Source: Altererythrobacter sp.
GTDB lineage: Bacteria > Pseudomonadota > Alphaproteobacteria > Sphingomonadales > Sphingomonadaceae
Length of the DNA: 40,275 nt
Direction: 5' to 3'
Assembly (NCBI GenBank): GCA_013002295.1
Contig: JABDKI010000119.1
Coordinates: 1-40,275 of the forward strand
The translations under genes and the position numbers were made by a program. Under the pieces are notes generated by a model. That model was not told the origin of the DNA. It did no database searches and saw nothing but the letters and a program-made list of their open reading frames with translations. The first letter of the stretch is position 1; each line of letters starts with the position of its first letter. This document shows positions 8,948 to 16,362 of the stretch, piece after piece.

Positions 8948-9268
8948 ATGGCGACAGTAGCAGTCACCGATGCAAGTTTTCAGGCCGATGTGGTCGATGC
9001 CGACAAGCCCGTTCTGGTTGATTTCTGGGCCGACTGGTGCGGTCCGTGCAAAATGATCGCGCCGTCGCTGGAAGAGATCAGTGAAGAGCTTTCTGACAAA
9101 GTCACGATCGCGAAGATGGACATCATGGAAAACCCCGATGTTCCCGGCAAGCTGGGCGTACAGGGTATTCCGTATCTCGCGCTTTACAAGAATGGCGAAA
9201 TCGCCGCGACTCTGACCGGCGCCCGTCCGAAAAGCGCACTTAAAGAATGGCTTGAGGGCGAACTCTAA
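8948..9268 (+). CDS. trxA: Thioredoxin TrxA
   Basis: This is a 106-residue classical thioredoxin, the cytoplasmic dithiol reductant for ribonucleotide reductase, methionine sulfoxide reductase and others. The active site WCGPCK is at residues 30-35, preceded by VDFWADW, and the cis-proline loop GIPYL lies near residues 76-80. Length is standard. The frame is open from 8855, but ATG 8948 is the start: it has a good Shine-Dalgarno (CAGGAG, 8935-8940) and begins exactly at the conserved N-terminus. It lies 79 nt after addA with a probable promoter between. The next gene converges on it with only 6 nt between stop codons, so transcription from both sides must end inside or across the neighbouring gene. 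Confidence 0.98.
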   Translation: MATVAVTDASFQADVVDADKPVLVDFWADWCGPCKMIAPSLEEISEELSDKVTIAKMDIMENPDVPGKLGVQGIPYLALYKNGEIAATLTGARPKSALKEWLEGEL

Positions 9269-9274
9269 GAGAAA

Positions 9275-10069
9275 TCAGCTCAGCGCACGTTGGGCAAATT
9301 CATCCCAGATTGCCGGGCTTGATGCACCAATCAGGCCCGGCTTGTCGTTTTCATCGACACGATATTCGCTACCGTCCAGGCGGCAGGCTTTCCCGCCTGC
9401 TTCATTGAGCCAAAGCACCCCTGCGGCATGATCCCAGGCAAGCGTCCGTTTAAAGCTGGACACATCGTTTTCGCCTAATGCCAGGCGTGGGTATTGCTCG
9501 GCCGCGCAGCGCGGAATGTCTACCAAACTATAGTGCGGCGCGATGCGCGCGTCGACCAAGGCAGACTGCTCGGGTGTCAAGAAAGTCCGCGCTATCGCTG
9601 CGACTGGCTTGTCGTGTCCAGTCGGACGGGACTTGATCGGTTCGCCGTCAACAAATGCGCCTGCGCCGCGTTGCGTGTGGCAGAAACGCCCTGACAGGCA
9701 GTCATAGATCCAGCCAGCTTCACAGAGCCCACCGCTAGCTCTTGCGATAATGATCCCGAAAGGGGGTTTTCCGTGCGTGAAATTGTGTGTCCCATCGAGC
9801 GGGTCGATGATCCAGCAGTCGCCGGACAGCCGGTCCATTACGCTATTGTCTGCATGAGATGCTTCCTCGCCAACAATGTCCAAGGAGCCGTCAATCGCGG
9901 CGAGCCCCTCGCTCAGCATCTCTTCGGCCTCGTGGTCCGCGACAGTCACGAAATCATCGGCTGACTTCTCGTCAATCTCGCTGGAAGTCAGGTTCTGATA
10001 GCGCGGTAGGATGGCGGTTTTGCTCACACGCCGCATCAGGTCACGGATCTCGCGATCAATCATTTTCAT
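9275..10069 (-). CDS. Inositol monophosphatase-family phosphatase (possible histidinol-phosphatase HisN)
   Basis: This 264-residue Mg-dependent phosphatase of the IMPase/FBPase superfamily has all metal-site motifs: DDFVTVAD (38-45), GEE (67-69), the signature DPLDGTHNF (89-97) and WDHAAG (212-217). The enzyme hydrolyses a small phosphomonoester; the family includes inositol-phosphate phosphatase, HisN histidinol-phosphatase and CysQ-like nucleotidases. The sequence reads most like the HisN/IMPase-like group common in Alphaproteobacteria, but substrate cannot be decided by eye, so no symbol is given. A longer frame reaches 10123, but ATG at 10069 overlaps the argJ stop (ATGA) and starts at the conserved helix. 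Cotranscription with argJ would put it in an amino-acid biosynthesis context, mildly favouring HisN. Confidence 0.88.
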   Translation of the reverse strand: MKMIDREIRDLMRRVSKTAILPRYQNLTSSEIDEKSADDFVTVADHEAEEMLSEGLAAIDGSLDIVGEEASHADNSVMDRLSGDCWIIDPLDGTHNFTHGKPPFGIIIARASGGLCEAGWIYDCLSGRFCHTQRGAGAFVDGEPIKSRPTGHDKPVAAIARTFLTPEQSALVDARIAPHYSLVDIPRCAAEQYPRLALGENDVSSFKRTLAWDHAAGVLWLNEAGGKACRLDGSEYRVDENDKPGLIGASSPAIWDEFAQRALS

Positions 10070-11295
10070 GAACGGTAATCTGCGTTGATAGAGATGTAGC
10101 CATGCGTCAGGTCGCAGGTCCACACCGTCGCGCGACCATCTCCGATACCGAGATTAACAGCTACGTCGATTTCGTGCCCCTTCAAATGCTCGGCAACAGG
10201 CGTCTCATCATAATCCTCGACGGGCAGTCCATCGCGCGCAGCCCAAACACCGCCAAACCCGATAGATAGCTTGTCGCGGTCAGCCGGCTCGCCTGCCTTG
10301 CCCACCGCCATGACAACACGCCCCCAATTGGCATCCTCACCAGCGATGGCGGTTTTCACAAGCGGAGAGTTGGCGATCGAAAGCGCAACCCGATGTGCGC
10401 TGTCATCGGTGGCTGCGCCCGTTACGGAAATTGTGATGAATTTGCTTGCGCCTTCCCCGTCGCGCACCACAAGCTGAGCGAGTTGACGGCAGATGTCTTT
10501 AAGCGCAGCGGCCAAGGCATCCGCGCCCGCATCATCGAAACCCGCGACCGGGGCATTTCCAGCCTTTCCAGTCGCAAACGCCAGCACAGTATCGCTGGTC
10601 GACGTGTCGCCGTCGACTGTTATGCAGGAGAATGATTCCTTATTCGCGCCGCTAAGCAGTTCCTGCAAGAAAGGTGCATCAACCGCGGCATCAGTGAAGA
10701 TATAGCCCAGCATGGTCGCCATATCAGGGGCTATCATGCCGGAGCCTTTGATGATCCCGACCAGGTTCACTCTCTGGCCACCAATCATTGCGGAAGCGTG
10801 CGCAGCCTTTGCGAATGTATCCGTTGTGCAAATTGCTTGGGCAGCTTCCAGCCACGAGCATGTCTGCGCGTTCAGCGCATGCGCAACGCCCTCGCGAGCC
10901 CTATCCTTGGGCAATGGCACCCCGATCACACCCGTTGAGGATACGAACACTTCGGAAACTTTGCAGCCAAGATGATCGGCCACTTGCGCCATGATCTGCT
11001 CGACCGCTTCACGCCCGCGATAGCCGGTGAAAGCGTTAGAATTGCCAGCATTAACAACCAGAGCGCGTGCCATGCCCGATTTGACTTGCCCTCGGCCAAG
11101 TTCGACTTCGGATGAGGCGCAGGCGCTCTGAGTGAAAACGCCCGCCACAGTTGTGCCTTCGCTTAAAGTGACGAAGGTCAGGTCTGCACGGTCCCAGTCC
11201 TTGTATCGCGCGCGCGCAACACGTAGTTCCACACCGGCTATTCCAGGCAGTTCATCAGGGAAGGGCAGGGCAAGCGGAGAGCGTTCAAGTTCCAT
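10066..11295 (-). CDS. argJ: Arginine biosynthesis bifunctional protein ArgJ
   Basis: ArgJ transfers the acetyl group from N-acetylornithine to glutamate, and in bifunctional forms also uses acetyl-CoA, closing the cyclic arginine pathway. The 409-residue proenzyme contains the self-cleavage motif GSGMIAPDMATMLGYIF; Thr194 would be the new N-terminus and nucleophile of the beta chain. Other family marks are VVNAGNSNAFTG, VSSTGVIGVPLP, CITVDGDTSTSD, NWGRVVMAVGKAG and the C-terminal DLTHGYISINADYR. The ATG at 11295 gives the family's usual start (about 20 residues before GVELRVARA); its upstream GAG is too close to be an ideal ribosome binding site. The gene is divergent from the small ORF before secA. 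Mono- versus bifunctionality cannot be read reliably from sequence. Confidence 0.97.
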   Translation of the reverse strand: MELERSPLALPFPDELPGIAGVELRVARARYKDWDRADLTFVTLSEGTTVAGVFTQSACASSEVELGRGQVKSGMARALVVNAGNSNAFTGYRGREAVEQIMAQVADHLGCKVSEVFVSSTGVIGVPLPKDRAREGVAHALNAQTCSWLEAAQAICTTDTFAKAAHASAMIGGQRVNLVGIIKGSGMIAPDMATMLGYIFTDAAVDAPFLQELLSGANKESFSCITVDGDTSTSDTVLAFATGKAGNAPVAGFDDAGADALAAALKDICRQLAQLVVRDGEGASKFITISVTGAATDDSAHRVALSIANSPLVKTAIAGEDANWGRVVMAVGKAGEPADRDKLSIGFGGVWAARDGLPVEDYDETPVAEHLKGHEIDVAVNLGIGDGRATVWTCDLTHGYISINADYRS

Positions 11296-11331
11296 CTCTT
11301 GCGCGCTAGCGATACATTTCGTGTCAGTAAA

Positions 11332-11349
11332 TCCACCTTGGGAGGTGGA
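11332..11349 (+). promoter_or_regulatory. Hairpin upstream of the small secreted ORF, able to mask its ribosome binding site
   Basis: TCCACCT (11332-11338) and AGGTGGA (11343-11349) form a perfect 7-bp stem with a TGGG loop in the divergent argJ/secreted-protein intergenic region. The left arm could instead pair with AGGTGG at 11374-11379, the likely ribosome binding region of the ORF starting at 11382, so two exclusive pairings are possible. Complementarity is seen directly; any regulatory role is inferred. It could equally be an operator for argJ. Confidence 0.35.
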
Positions 11350-11381
11350 CCTTTAGCCAAAGAAGGCGTATTTAGGTGGTA

Positions 11382-11657
11382 ATGTTACGTCGTTTACTCG
11401 CCTGTTTTGCGCTTTTGACCGGTCTTGTGGCCGTAACTTCGCCTGCGCACGCGAGTGTTTCCAACCTTCTCGATTGCGAGATTGGCATCACGATTGATGC
11501 GGCGGACGAAAAGGCGGATGACCGCCGTGTCTGCCATCACGATCATGATGATGCCGAGGAAGCTGACGACGGTGAAAAGGCCCGCAAGCCCGCCAAGCGC
11601 TCAAAGCGAGTGCTGCGCTTGCCGGTACTTTATGGTGTTGAACGCGCCCACGAATAG
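11382..11657 (+). CDS. Small secreted protein of unknown function upstream of secA
   Basis: I do not recognise a family. The 91-residue product starts with a clear Sec signal peptide: MLRR, then a hydrophobic core (LLACFALLTGLVAV, residues 5-18) and an AHA cleavage site after residue 24. The mature part, about 67 residues, has Cys32 and Cys51, the latter directly followed by HHDHDD, then a run of Asp/Glu (58-65), a basic stretch KARKPAKRSKR (66-76) and the tail RLPVLYGVERAHE. A Cys/His/Asp cluster of this kind could bind metal. A GTG at 11376 would add two residues. ATG 11382 is preferred for the signal peptide, although AGGTGG sits close to it. It ends 96 nt before secA on the same strand, which resembles the secM-secA layout of enterobacteria. 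Function there is inference only. Confidence 0.7.
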   Translation: MLRRLLACFALLTGLVAVTSPAHASVSNLLDCEIGITIDAADEKADDRRVCHHDHDDAEEADDGEKARKPAKRSKRVLRLPVLYGVERAHE

Positions 11658-11733
11658 GGCGTGACTTTCCCATACCCATACTAGCTTATTCGGTTGGCAT
11701 CCTATTGATGCGGCTGATCTCCTTACATTTCCA

Positions 11734-11746
11734 GTCCCGACAGGAC
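11734..11746 (+). promoter_or_regulatory. Short hairpin overlapping the secA ribosome binding site
   Basis: The likely secA Shine-Dalgarno AGGA (11742-11745) lies 8 nt before the ATG. GTCC (11734-11737) can pair with GGAC (11743-11746) around a CGACA loop and would cover most of it; TCCT at 11720-11723 offers a second complementary partner. The stem is only 4 bp, so on its own it is weak evidence. It is listed because the ORF directly upstream encodes a signal-peptide protein. Confidence 0.3.
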
Positions 11747-11753
11747 CGTTTTC

Positions 11754-14504
11754 ATGTTTCAGACAATTGCCAAGTCCCTCTTCGGCTCTTCCAACGATCG
11801 CTATGTCAAATCGATCGGAAAAGTCGTCAATCAAATCAACGCACTAGAGCCGCAAATTCAAGCGCTGAGCGATGATGAACTTCGCGCTCAGACGGACAAG
11901 TTCCGCCGTCAGCTAGACGACGGACAAACACTGGACGACATTCTGCCGGAAGCTTTTGCGACTGTTCGTGAAGCTTCGGTTCGCGTTCTTGGTATGCGGC
12001 ACTTTGATGTGCAGATGGTGGGCGGCATTGTGCTCCATCGCGGCGAAATCTCAGAGATGAAGACGGGCGAAGGCAAGACGCTGGTGGCTACACTTGCAAC
12101 ATACCTCAACGCGATTGAGGGCAAAGGCGTTCATGTGGTCACTGTGAACGATTACCTCGCGCGTCGTGACGCGGAATGGATGGGGCGCCTTCACAACTGG
12201 CTTGGTCTCACGGTGGGTGTGATCGTGCCGAATTTGCCCGAGGCGATGCGCCGTGAAGCTTACAATTCAGACATCACATACAGCACCAATAACGAACTTG
12301 GGTTCGACTATCTGCGCGACAATATGAAGCATTCGCGCGATCAAATGGTCCAACGTCCGTTCAATTTCGCCATCATCGACGAGGTCGACTCGATCTTGAT
12401 CGACGAAGCGCGGACCCCGCTGATTATCTCTGGCCCGGCTGAAGACAAATCCGACCTCTACGTCGCGCTTGACGAAGTCGTGAAGGAAGTACCCGAGGAT
12501 TGGTACGAGAAGGACGAGAAAACTAAGAACGTCCAGCTGACCGAGGAAGGCACGGACGAAATCGAGAAGATCCTGATGGAGAAAGGCCTTCTCGCAACCG
12601 AAAATCTCTACGACGTAGAAAACACTCAGGTTGTTCACCATCTCGATCAGGCATTGCGCGCGAACATCATGTACAAGCGCGATGACAACTACATCGTCAA
12701 GGACGACAAGGTAGTGATCATTGACGAATTCACCGGCCGCATGATGGATGGCCGGCGTTGGTCGAACGGTCTGCACCAGGCCGTCGAAGCCAAGGAAGGC
12801 GCCAAGATCGAGCCTGAAAACCAAACGATGGCTTCGATCACGTTCCAGAACTATTTCCGAATGTACCCCAAGCTGTCTGGCATGACCGGTACCGCGGCGA
12901 CTGAAGCAGCCGAATTCTGGGACGTCTACAAGATGAATGTGGTTGAAATCCCGACCAACGTTCCTGTCCAACGCATCGATGAAGAAGACGAGTTTTACAA
13001 GAACACGATGGACAAGTTCGCCGCAATTGCAAAGGCGATCAAGGAGAAGAACGAGATTGGTCAGCCGGTATTGGTTGGCACCGTTTCCATCGAGAAATCA
13101 GAGCTTTTAAGCCAGTTCCTCGAGAAGGAAGGCGTGAAGCACGAGGTACTTAATGCGCGCCAGCATGAGCGCGAGGCCCATATCGTAGCTCAGGCTGGCC
13201 GGATTGGCGCCGTTACAATCGCCACCAATATGGCGGGTCGCGGGACTGACATCCAGCTGGGCGGCAATGTCGATTTCCGCATTGGTGACGAGCTCAGCGA
13301 AATGGCTGAGGATGATCCCAAACGGCAGATGGAAGAAGATCGGATCAGGGCCGAAGTTGCCGCCGAAAAGCAGAAAGTGCTGGAAGCGGGGGGGCTGTTC
13401 GTACTGGGTACGGAGCGCCATGAGAGTCGCCGGATCGATAATCAGCTCCGCGGCCGTTCTGGGCGGCAAGGTGACCCTGGACTGTCACGTTTCTACCTCT
13501 GCCTTGAGGACGATCTGCTGCGCATCTTTGGGCCGGACACGCTGTTCTCCAAGATGATGAATTCGAACCTCGCCGATGGAGAGGCTATCGGTTCGAAATG
13601 GCTCTCCAAAGCGATCGAGACCGCGCAGAAGAAGGTCGAAGCACGAAACTACGAGGCGCGTAAGCAAGTCGTTCAATACGATGATGTGATGAATGACCAG
13701 CGCAAGGTGATTTACGAGCAGCGCGGCGAAATTATGGAGGCCGAGAAGGTTGACGATGTCGTACTCGATATGCGTCAGGACACGGTCAACGCTTTGGTCG
13801 GCGAAGCATGCCCTCCGGGATCCTATCCAGAGCAGTGGGACATTGAAGGCCTGAAAGAGAAGGTCGAAAATGTGTTCGGCCTGACACCTCCGATCGATCA
13901 ATGGCTAGAAGAAGATCAGGTCGAGCCTGAAATCATTGAAGAGCGTATTGGCGCACAGGCCGACGAGCTGATGGACCGGAAAATCACGGATGCTGACCCC
14001 AACATCTGGCGTCAGGTCGAAAAGTCAGTCCTGCTTGAACGTCTGGACTACCACTGGAAAGAACACCTCGCGACTCTTGATGCACTGCGTCAGGTAATCT
14101 GGATGCGCGGCATTGCGCAGAAGCAGCCGATCAATGAATACAAGCAAGAGGCGTTCGGGTTGTTCGAGAACATGCTTGAGACTCTGCGCGAAGATGTGAC
14201 GCAAATCCTCGCCACCGCGCAACTGCGTACGCAGATGCCAGAGCCGCAAGCCTTGCCAGATTTGCCTGATTTCCTGACCGGACATATCGATCCGCTGACA
14301 GGATTGGATAATTCAAACGATGGTGACGGCTCTGCGGAACGTCCAGAACTGTTCGGATCATTGGCGGGCAGCCCGCGTGCCGGATTCGGACCGGGCGGTA
14401 GCAATCCCGACAATCCCTATGCGGATCAGAACATCAGCCGCAATGCACAATGCCCGTGTGGATCAGGCAACAAATACAAGCATTGCCATGGGGCGGTTGC
14501 ATAA
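11754..14504 (+). CDS. secA: Protein translocase subunit SecA
   Basis: SecA is the ATPase motor that drives preproteins through SecYEG. The 916-residue length fits alphaproteobacterial SecA. Seen in order: Walker A MKTGEGKT (about 102-109), [16 protein letters not shown], the preprotein-binding region with [11 protein letters not shown], Walker [18 protein letters not shown] (DEVD about 209-212), [25 protein letters not shown] (motif V), [15 protein letters not shown] (motif VI), the helical scaffold/wing domain and a C-terminal zinc-binding tail with Cys900, Cys902, Cys911 and His912 that binds SecB and phospholipid. The start ATG follows a small hairpin around its AGGA. The linker before the zinc tail (about 845-895) is Gly/Asn/Pro-rich and not conserved. 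The gene lies 96 nt after the small secreted protein and 29 nt before a permease gene. Confidence 0.98.
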   Translation: MFQTIAKSLFGSSNDRYVKSIGKVVNQINALEPQIQALSDDELRAQTDKFRRQLDDGQTLDDILPEAFATVREASVRVLGMRHFDVQMVGGIVLHRGEISEMKTGEGKTLVATLATYLNAIEGKGVHVVTVNDYLARRDAEWMGRLHNWLGLTVGVIVPNLPEAMRREAYNSDITYSTNNELGFDYLRDNMKHSRDQMVQRPFNFAIIDEVDSILIDEARTPLIISGPAEDKSDLYVALDEVVKEVPEDWYEKDEKTKNVQLTEEGTDEIEKILMEKGLLATENLYDVENTQVVHHLDQALRANIMYKRDDNYIVKDDKVVIIDEFTGRMMDGRRWSNGLHQAVEAKEGAKIEPENQTMASITFQNYFRMYPKLSGMTGTAATEAAEFWDVYKMNVVEIPTNVPVQRIDEEDEFYKNTMDKFAAIAKAIKEKNEIGQPVLVGTVSIEKSELLSQFLEKEGVKHEVLNARQHEREAHIVAQAGRIGAVTIATNMAGRGTDIQLGGNVDFRIGDELSEMAEDDPKRQMEEDRIRAEVAAEKQKVLEAGGLFVLGTERHESRRIDNQLRGRSGRQGDPGLSRFYLCLEDDLLRIFGPDTLFSKMMNSNLADGEAIGSKWLSKAIETAQKKVEARNYEARKQVVQYDDVMNDQRKVIYEQRGEIMEAEKVDDVVLDMRQDTVNALVGEACPPGSYPEQWDIEGLKEKVENVFGLTPPIDQWLEEDQVEPEIIEERIGAQADELMDRKITDADPNIWRQVEKSVLLERLDYHWKEHLATLDALRQVIWMRGIAQKQPINEYKQEAFGLFENMLETLREDVTQILATAQLRTQMPEPQALPDLPDFLTGHIDPLTGLDNSNDGDGSAERPELFGSLAGSPRAGFGPGGSNPDNPYADQNISRNAQCPCGSGNKYKHCHGAVA

Positions 14505-14533
14505 CGGATTAGAGTGAAAGACGGCCGGAGAAA

Positions 14534-15298
14534 ATGATGGCGGGTTTGGTCCCAATTGGGCTCATCACCGCTGCCTTCTTCGCCACCGCATTGCTCTATG
14601 CGAGCGTCGGCTTTGGCGGCGGATCAACCTATGCTGCATTGCTCGCGCTGTCGGGGCTCGATTATCGCATCCTTCCGTTGATCGCGCTTGCGTGCAATAT
14701 CGTGGTCGTTGCGGGCAGCACAGTACGCTTTGCCGGAGCGGGCGTGATGCCGTGGCGCGGTGCGATCACGGTCACAACTTTAGCGGCCCCTGCGGCATTG
14801 CTTGGCGGGCTGACACCTATCACCGAAGGGCTGTTCTTCGCGCTGTTGGGGGCGAGCCTGCTTTTGACTGGCGCAACCATGGCGTTACCGCAGTTTGAAG
14901 GCCAGGACAGCGGCGAGCCTTCGCAGCTTGTGCGATATATGCCGTTGTTTGCAGCGCCGCTTGGCTATCTTGCCGGGGTGGTGGGCATCGGGGGAGGAAT
15001 ATTCCTCGCACCCTTATTGCATCTCACACATTGGCGTGAGCCTCGCGCGATCGCTGCGACGGCAAGTTTCTTTATCCTGGTGAATTCCTTGTTCGGCCTT
15101 GCCGGACAAATGCTGAAGCGTGGGCCCGACGCCTTTGCGGGCGCACTCTACGAGAGCCTGCCGCTGCTCATCGCGGTTGCGATTGGTGGCCAGATTGGCA
15201 GCTTGATGGCGCTTAAGTATCTGCCACAACGCATTATCCGCTGGCTGACTGCGGCGTTGGTTACTGTGGTCGGCGCACGACTATTGCTCGGCGTCTAG
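14534..15298 (+). CDS. TauE/SafE family sulfite/anion exporter-like permease
   Basis: This 254-residue, very hydrophobic inner-membrane protein is of the TauE/SafE (DUF81) family. About eight membrane segments can be seen in two halves; each half starts with a Gly-rich motif, YASVGFGGGSTYAALLAL at about 23-40 and LAGVVGIGGGIFLAPLL at about 150-166, the repeated family signature. Some members export sulfite, sulfoacetate or related organosulfur anions; most have no known substrate, and nothing here identifies one. The double ATG (14534/14537) follows a GGAG at 14527-14530. The gene lies 29 nt downstream of secA and may be transcribed with it; the next feature is a tRNA on the other strand. Family assignment is good, function is open. 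Confidence 0.85.
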   Translation: MMAGLVPIGLITAAFFATALLYASVGFGGGSTYAALLALSGLDYRILPLIALACNIVVVAGSTVRFAGAGVMPWRGAITVTTLAAPAALLGGLTPITEGLFFALLGASLLLTGATMALPQFEGQDSGEPSQLVRYMPLFAAPLGYLAGVVGIGGGIFLAPLLHLTHWREPRAIAATASFFILVNSLFGLAGQMLKRGPDAFAGALYESLPLLIAVAIGGQIGSLMALKYLPQRIIRWLTAALVTVVGARLLLGV

Positions 15299-15329
15299 CC
15301 GACCAAGAGTTTTCAGATTTGGAAGAAAA

Positions 15330-15404
15330 TGGCTCCCCGAGTTGGATTCGAACCAACGACCAAGTGATTAACAGTCACCTACTCTACCGCTGAGCTATCG
15401 GGGA
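15330..15404 (-). tRNA. tRNA-Asn (GUU)
   Basis: Read on the minus strand, the 75-nt gene begins TCCCCGA (15404-15398) and pairs with TCGGGGA (15340-15334). It has a D arm with AGCTCAGCGGTAGAG, an anticodon stem-loop around GTGACTGTTAATCAC giving anticodon GUU, and a T arm with GGTTCGAATCC. The discriminator is G, as usual for tRNA-Asn, and the CCA end is encoded (15332-15330). It lies between the tauE-like gene and nadK, with a good promoter just upstream on the minus strand. Confidence 0.97.
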
Positions 15405-15426
15405 GCAGCCCGAAAGGCAGAGCGGC

Positions 15427-15455
15427 CCTATATGGGGGCTGGAATTGTTTGGCAA
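15427..15455 (-). promoter_or_regulatory. Probable promoter of tRNA-Asn
   Basis: On the minus strand TTGCCA (plus-strand 15450-15455) and TATAGG (15427-15432) are separated by 17 nt. The predicted start near 15420 leaves a leader of about 16 nt before the mature tRNA. The same -35 hexamer with a 17-nt spacer occurs before the tRNA-Pro gene in this window, which strengthens both calls. Confidence 0.6.
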
Positions 15456-15507
15456 GTGGTGACTCGCGCCAAATATGTACTTTTTCGCACAGCCGCCGGT
15501 TGGCTGT

Positions 15508-16296
15508 TCACACCGCAAACTGCTCTGCAACGATCCGTTCGTCCAGCGAATGGCCTTTGTCGAACAGAAGCGTCAATTCGGTGTTGCGCTCAACAGTCAG
15601 CATCACTTCGGCTATGTCGCGCAGCTCGGTTTGATCTGCCACAGCAGAAACCGGTCGTTTGGCCGCTTCGAGAATGCGAAATTTGACCGGCAAATGATCA
15701 GGCAGAATCGCGCCATTCCAACGGCGAGGGCGGAATGGACTGATTGGTGTCAGCGCCAGGAGCTTGGAATCAAGCGGGAGGATGGGGCCATTGGCCGACA
15801 AGTTGTACGCCGTCGAGCCCGCAGGGGTTGCCAGCAACACACCGTCGCAGACAAGTTCGTTAATTCGCACGCGGCCATTCACAGACACTTCGATCTTGGC
15901 CGTCTGACGCATTTCACGGAGCAATGAGACCTCGTTGATGGCGAGGAAGGTGTGCTGTTCCCCATCTTGAGTCACTGCGTCCATTCTAAGGGGGGAAAAC
16001 TTGAACGGTCGAGCCTTCTGCACGCGATTAAGCACATTGCCGCCATTGCGGTATTTGTTCATCATGAAGCCGACTGTGCCGCGATTGAGGCCGTAGGCAG
16101 GGATCACTTTACCGCGATCAAGCATCTCGTGCAGCGTTTGCAGCATGAAACCATCGCCGCCCAGTACCACCGCCACGTCAGCTTCCTCTACCGGCACCCA
16201 ATCATGCGTCGGCAAGAGGTCGGCATATGCCGCTCTAGCGCGGTGAGCGTCTGAGGCCAGCAGGGCAAACCGTTCGTATGTATTCGTATCGGGCAA
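15508..16296 (-). CDS. nadK: NAD kinase
   Basis: NAD kinase phosphorylates NAD to NADP with ATP (or polyphosphate) in the cytoplasm, the only route to NADP. The 262-residue protein carries the family motifs: GGDG at residues 46-49 (VVLGGDGFML), GLNRGTVGFMM, the INEV segment near residue 128, and the glycine/serine loop TPAGSTAYNLSANGP in the middle. Length fits the short alphaproteobacterial form, which lacks the long N-terminal extension of E. coli NadK. It follows mfd on the minus strand by 66 nt and probably shares its transcript. The tRNA-Asn gene lies downstream in the same direction. Confidence 0.96.
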   Translation of the reverse strand: MPDTNTYERFALLASDAHRARAAYADLLPTHDWVPVEEADVAVVLGGDGFMLQTLHEMLDRGKVIPAYGLNRGTVGFMMNKYRNGGNVLNRVQKARPFKFSPLRMDAVTQDGEQHTFLAINEVSLLREMRQTAKIEVSVNGRVRINELVCDGVLLATPAGSTAYNLSANGPILPLDSKLLALTPISPFRPRRWNGAILPDHLPVKFRILEAAKRPVSAVADQTELRDIAEVMLTVERNTELTLLFDKGHSLDERIVAEQFAV

Positions 16297-16362
16297 ATCC
16301 TGGCCCCCTTCATCGCCGCGCTAGATTGAACAACTATGCGCGAAACTTGCGCTTTTCAACGC

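Noticed and set aside
12267-12971. 234-codon minus-strand frame inside secA
   Set aside because: Antisense shadow; secA is complete and continuous across it.
15330-15404. Integration site or genomic island at a tRNA gene
   Set aside because: No duplicated tRNA 3' end, integrase or foreign-looking gene near any of the three tRNAs; flanking genes are all housekeeping.
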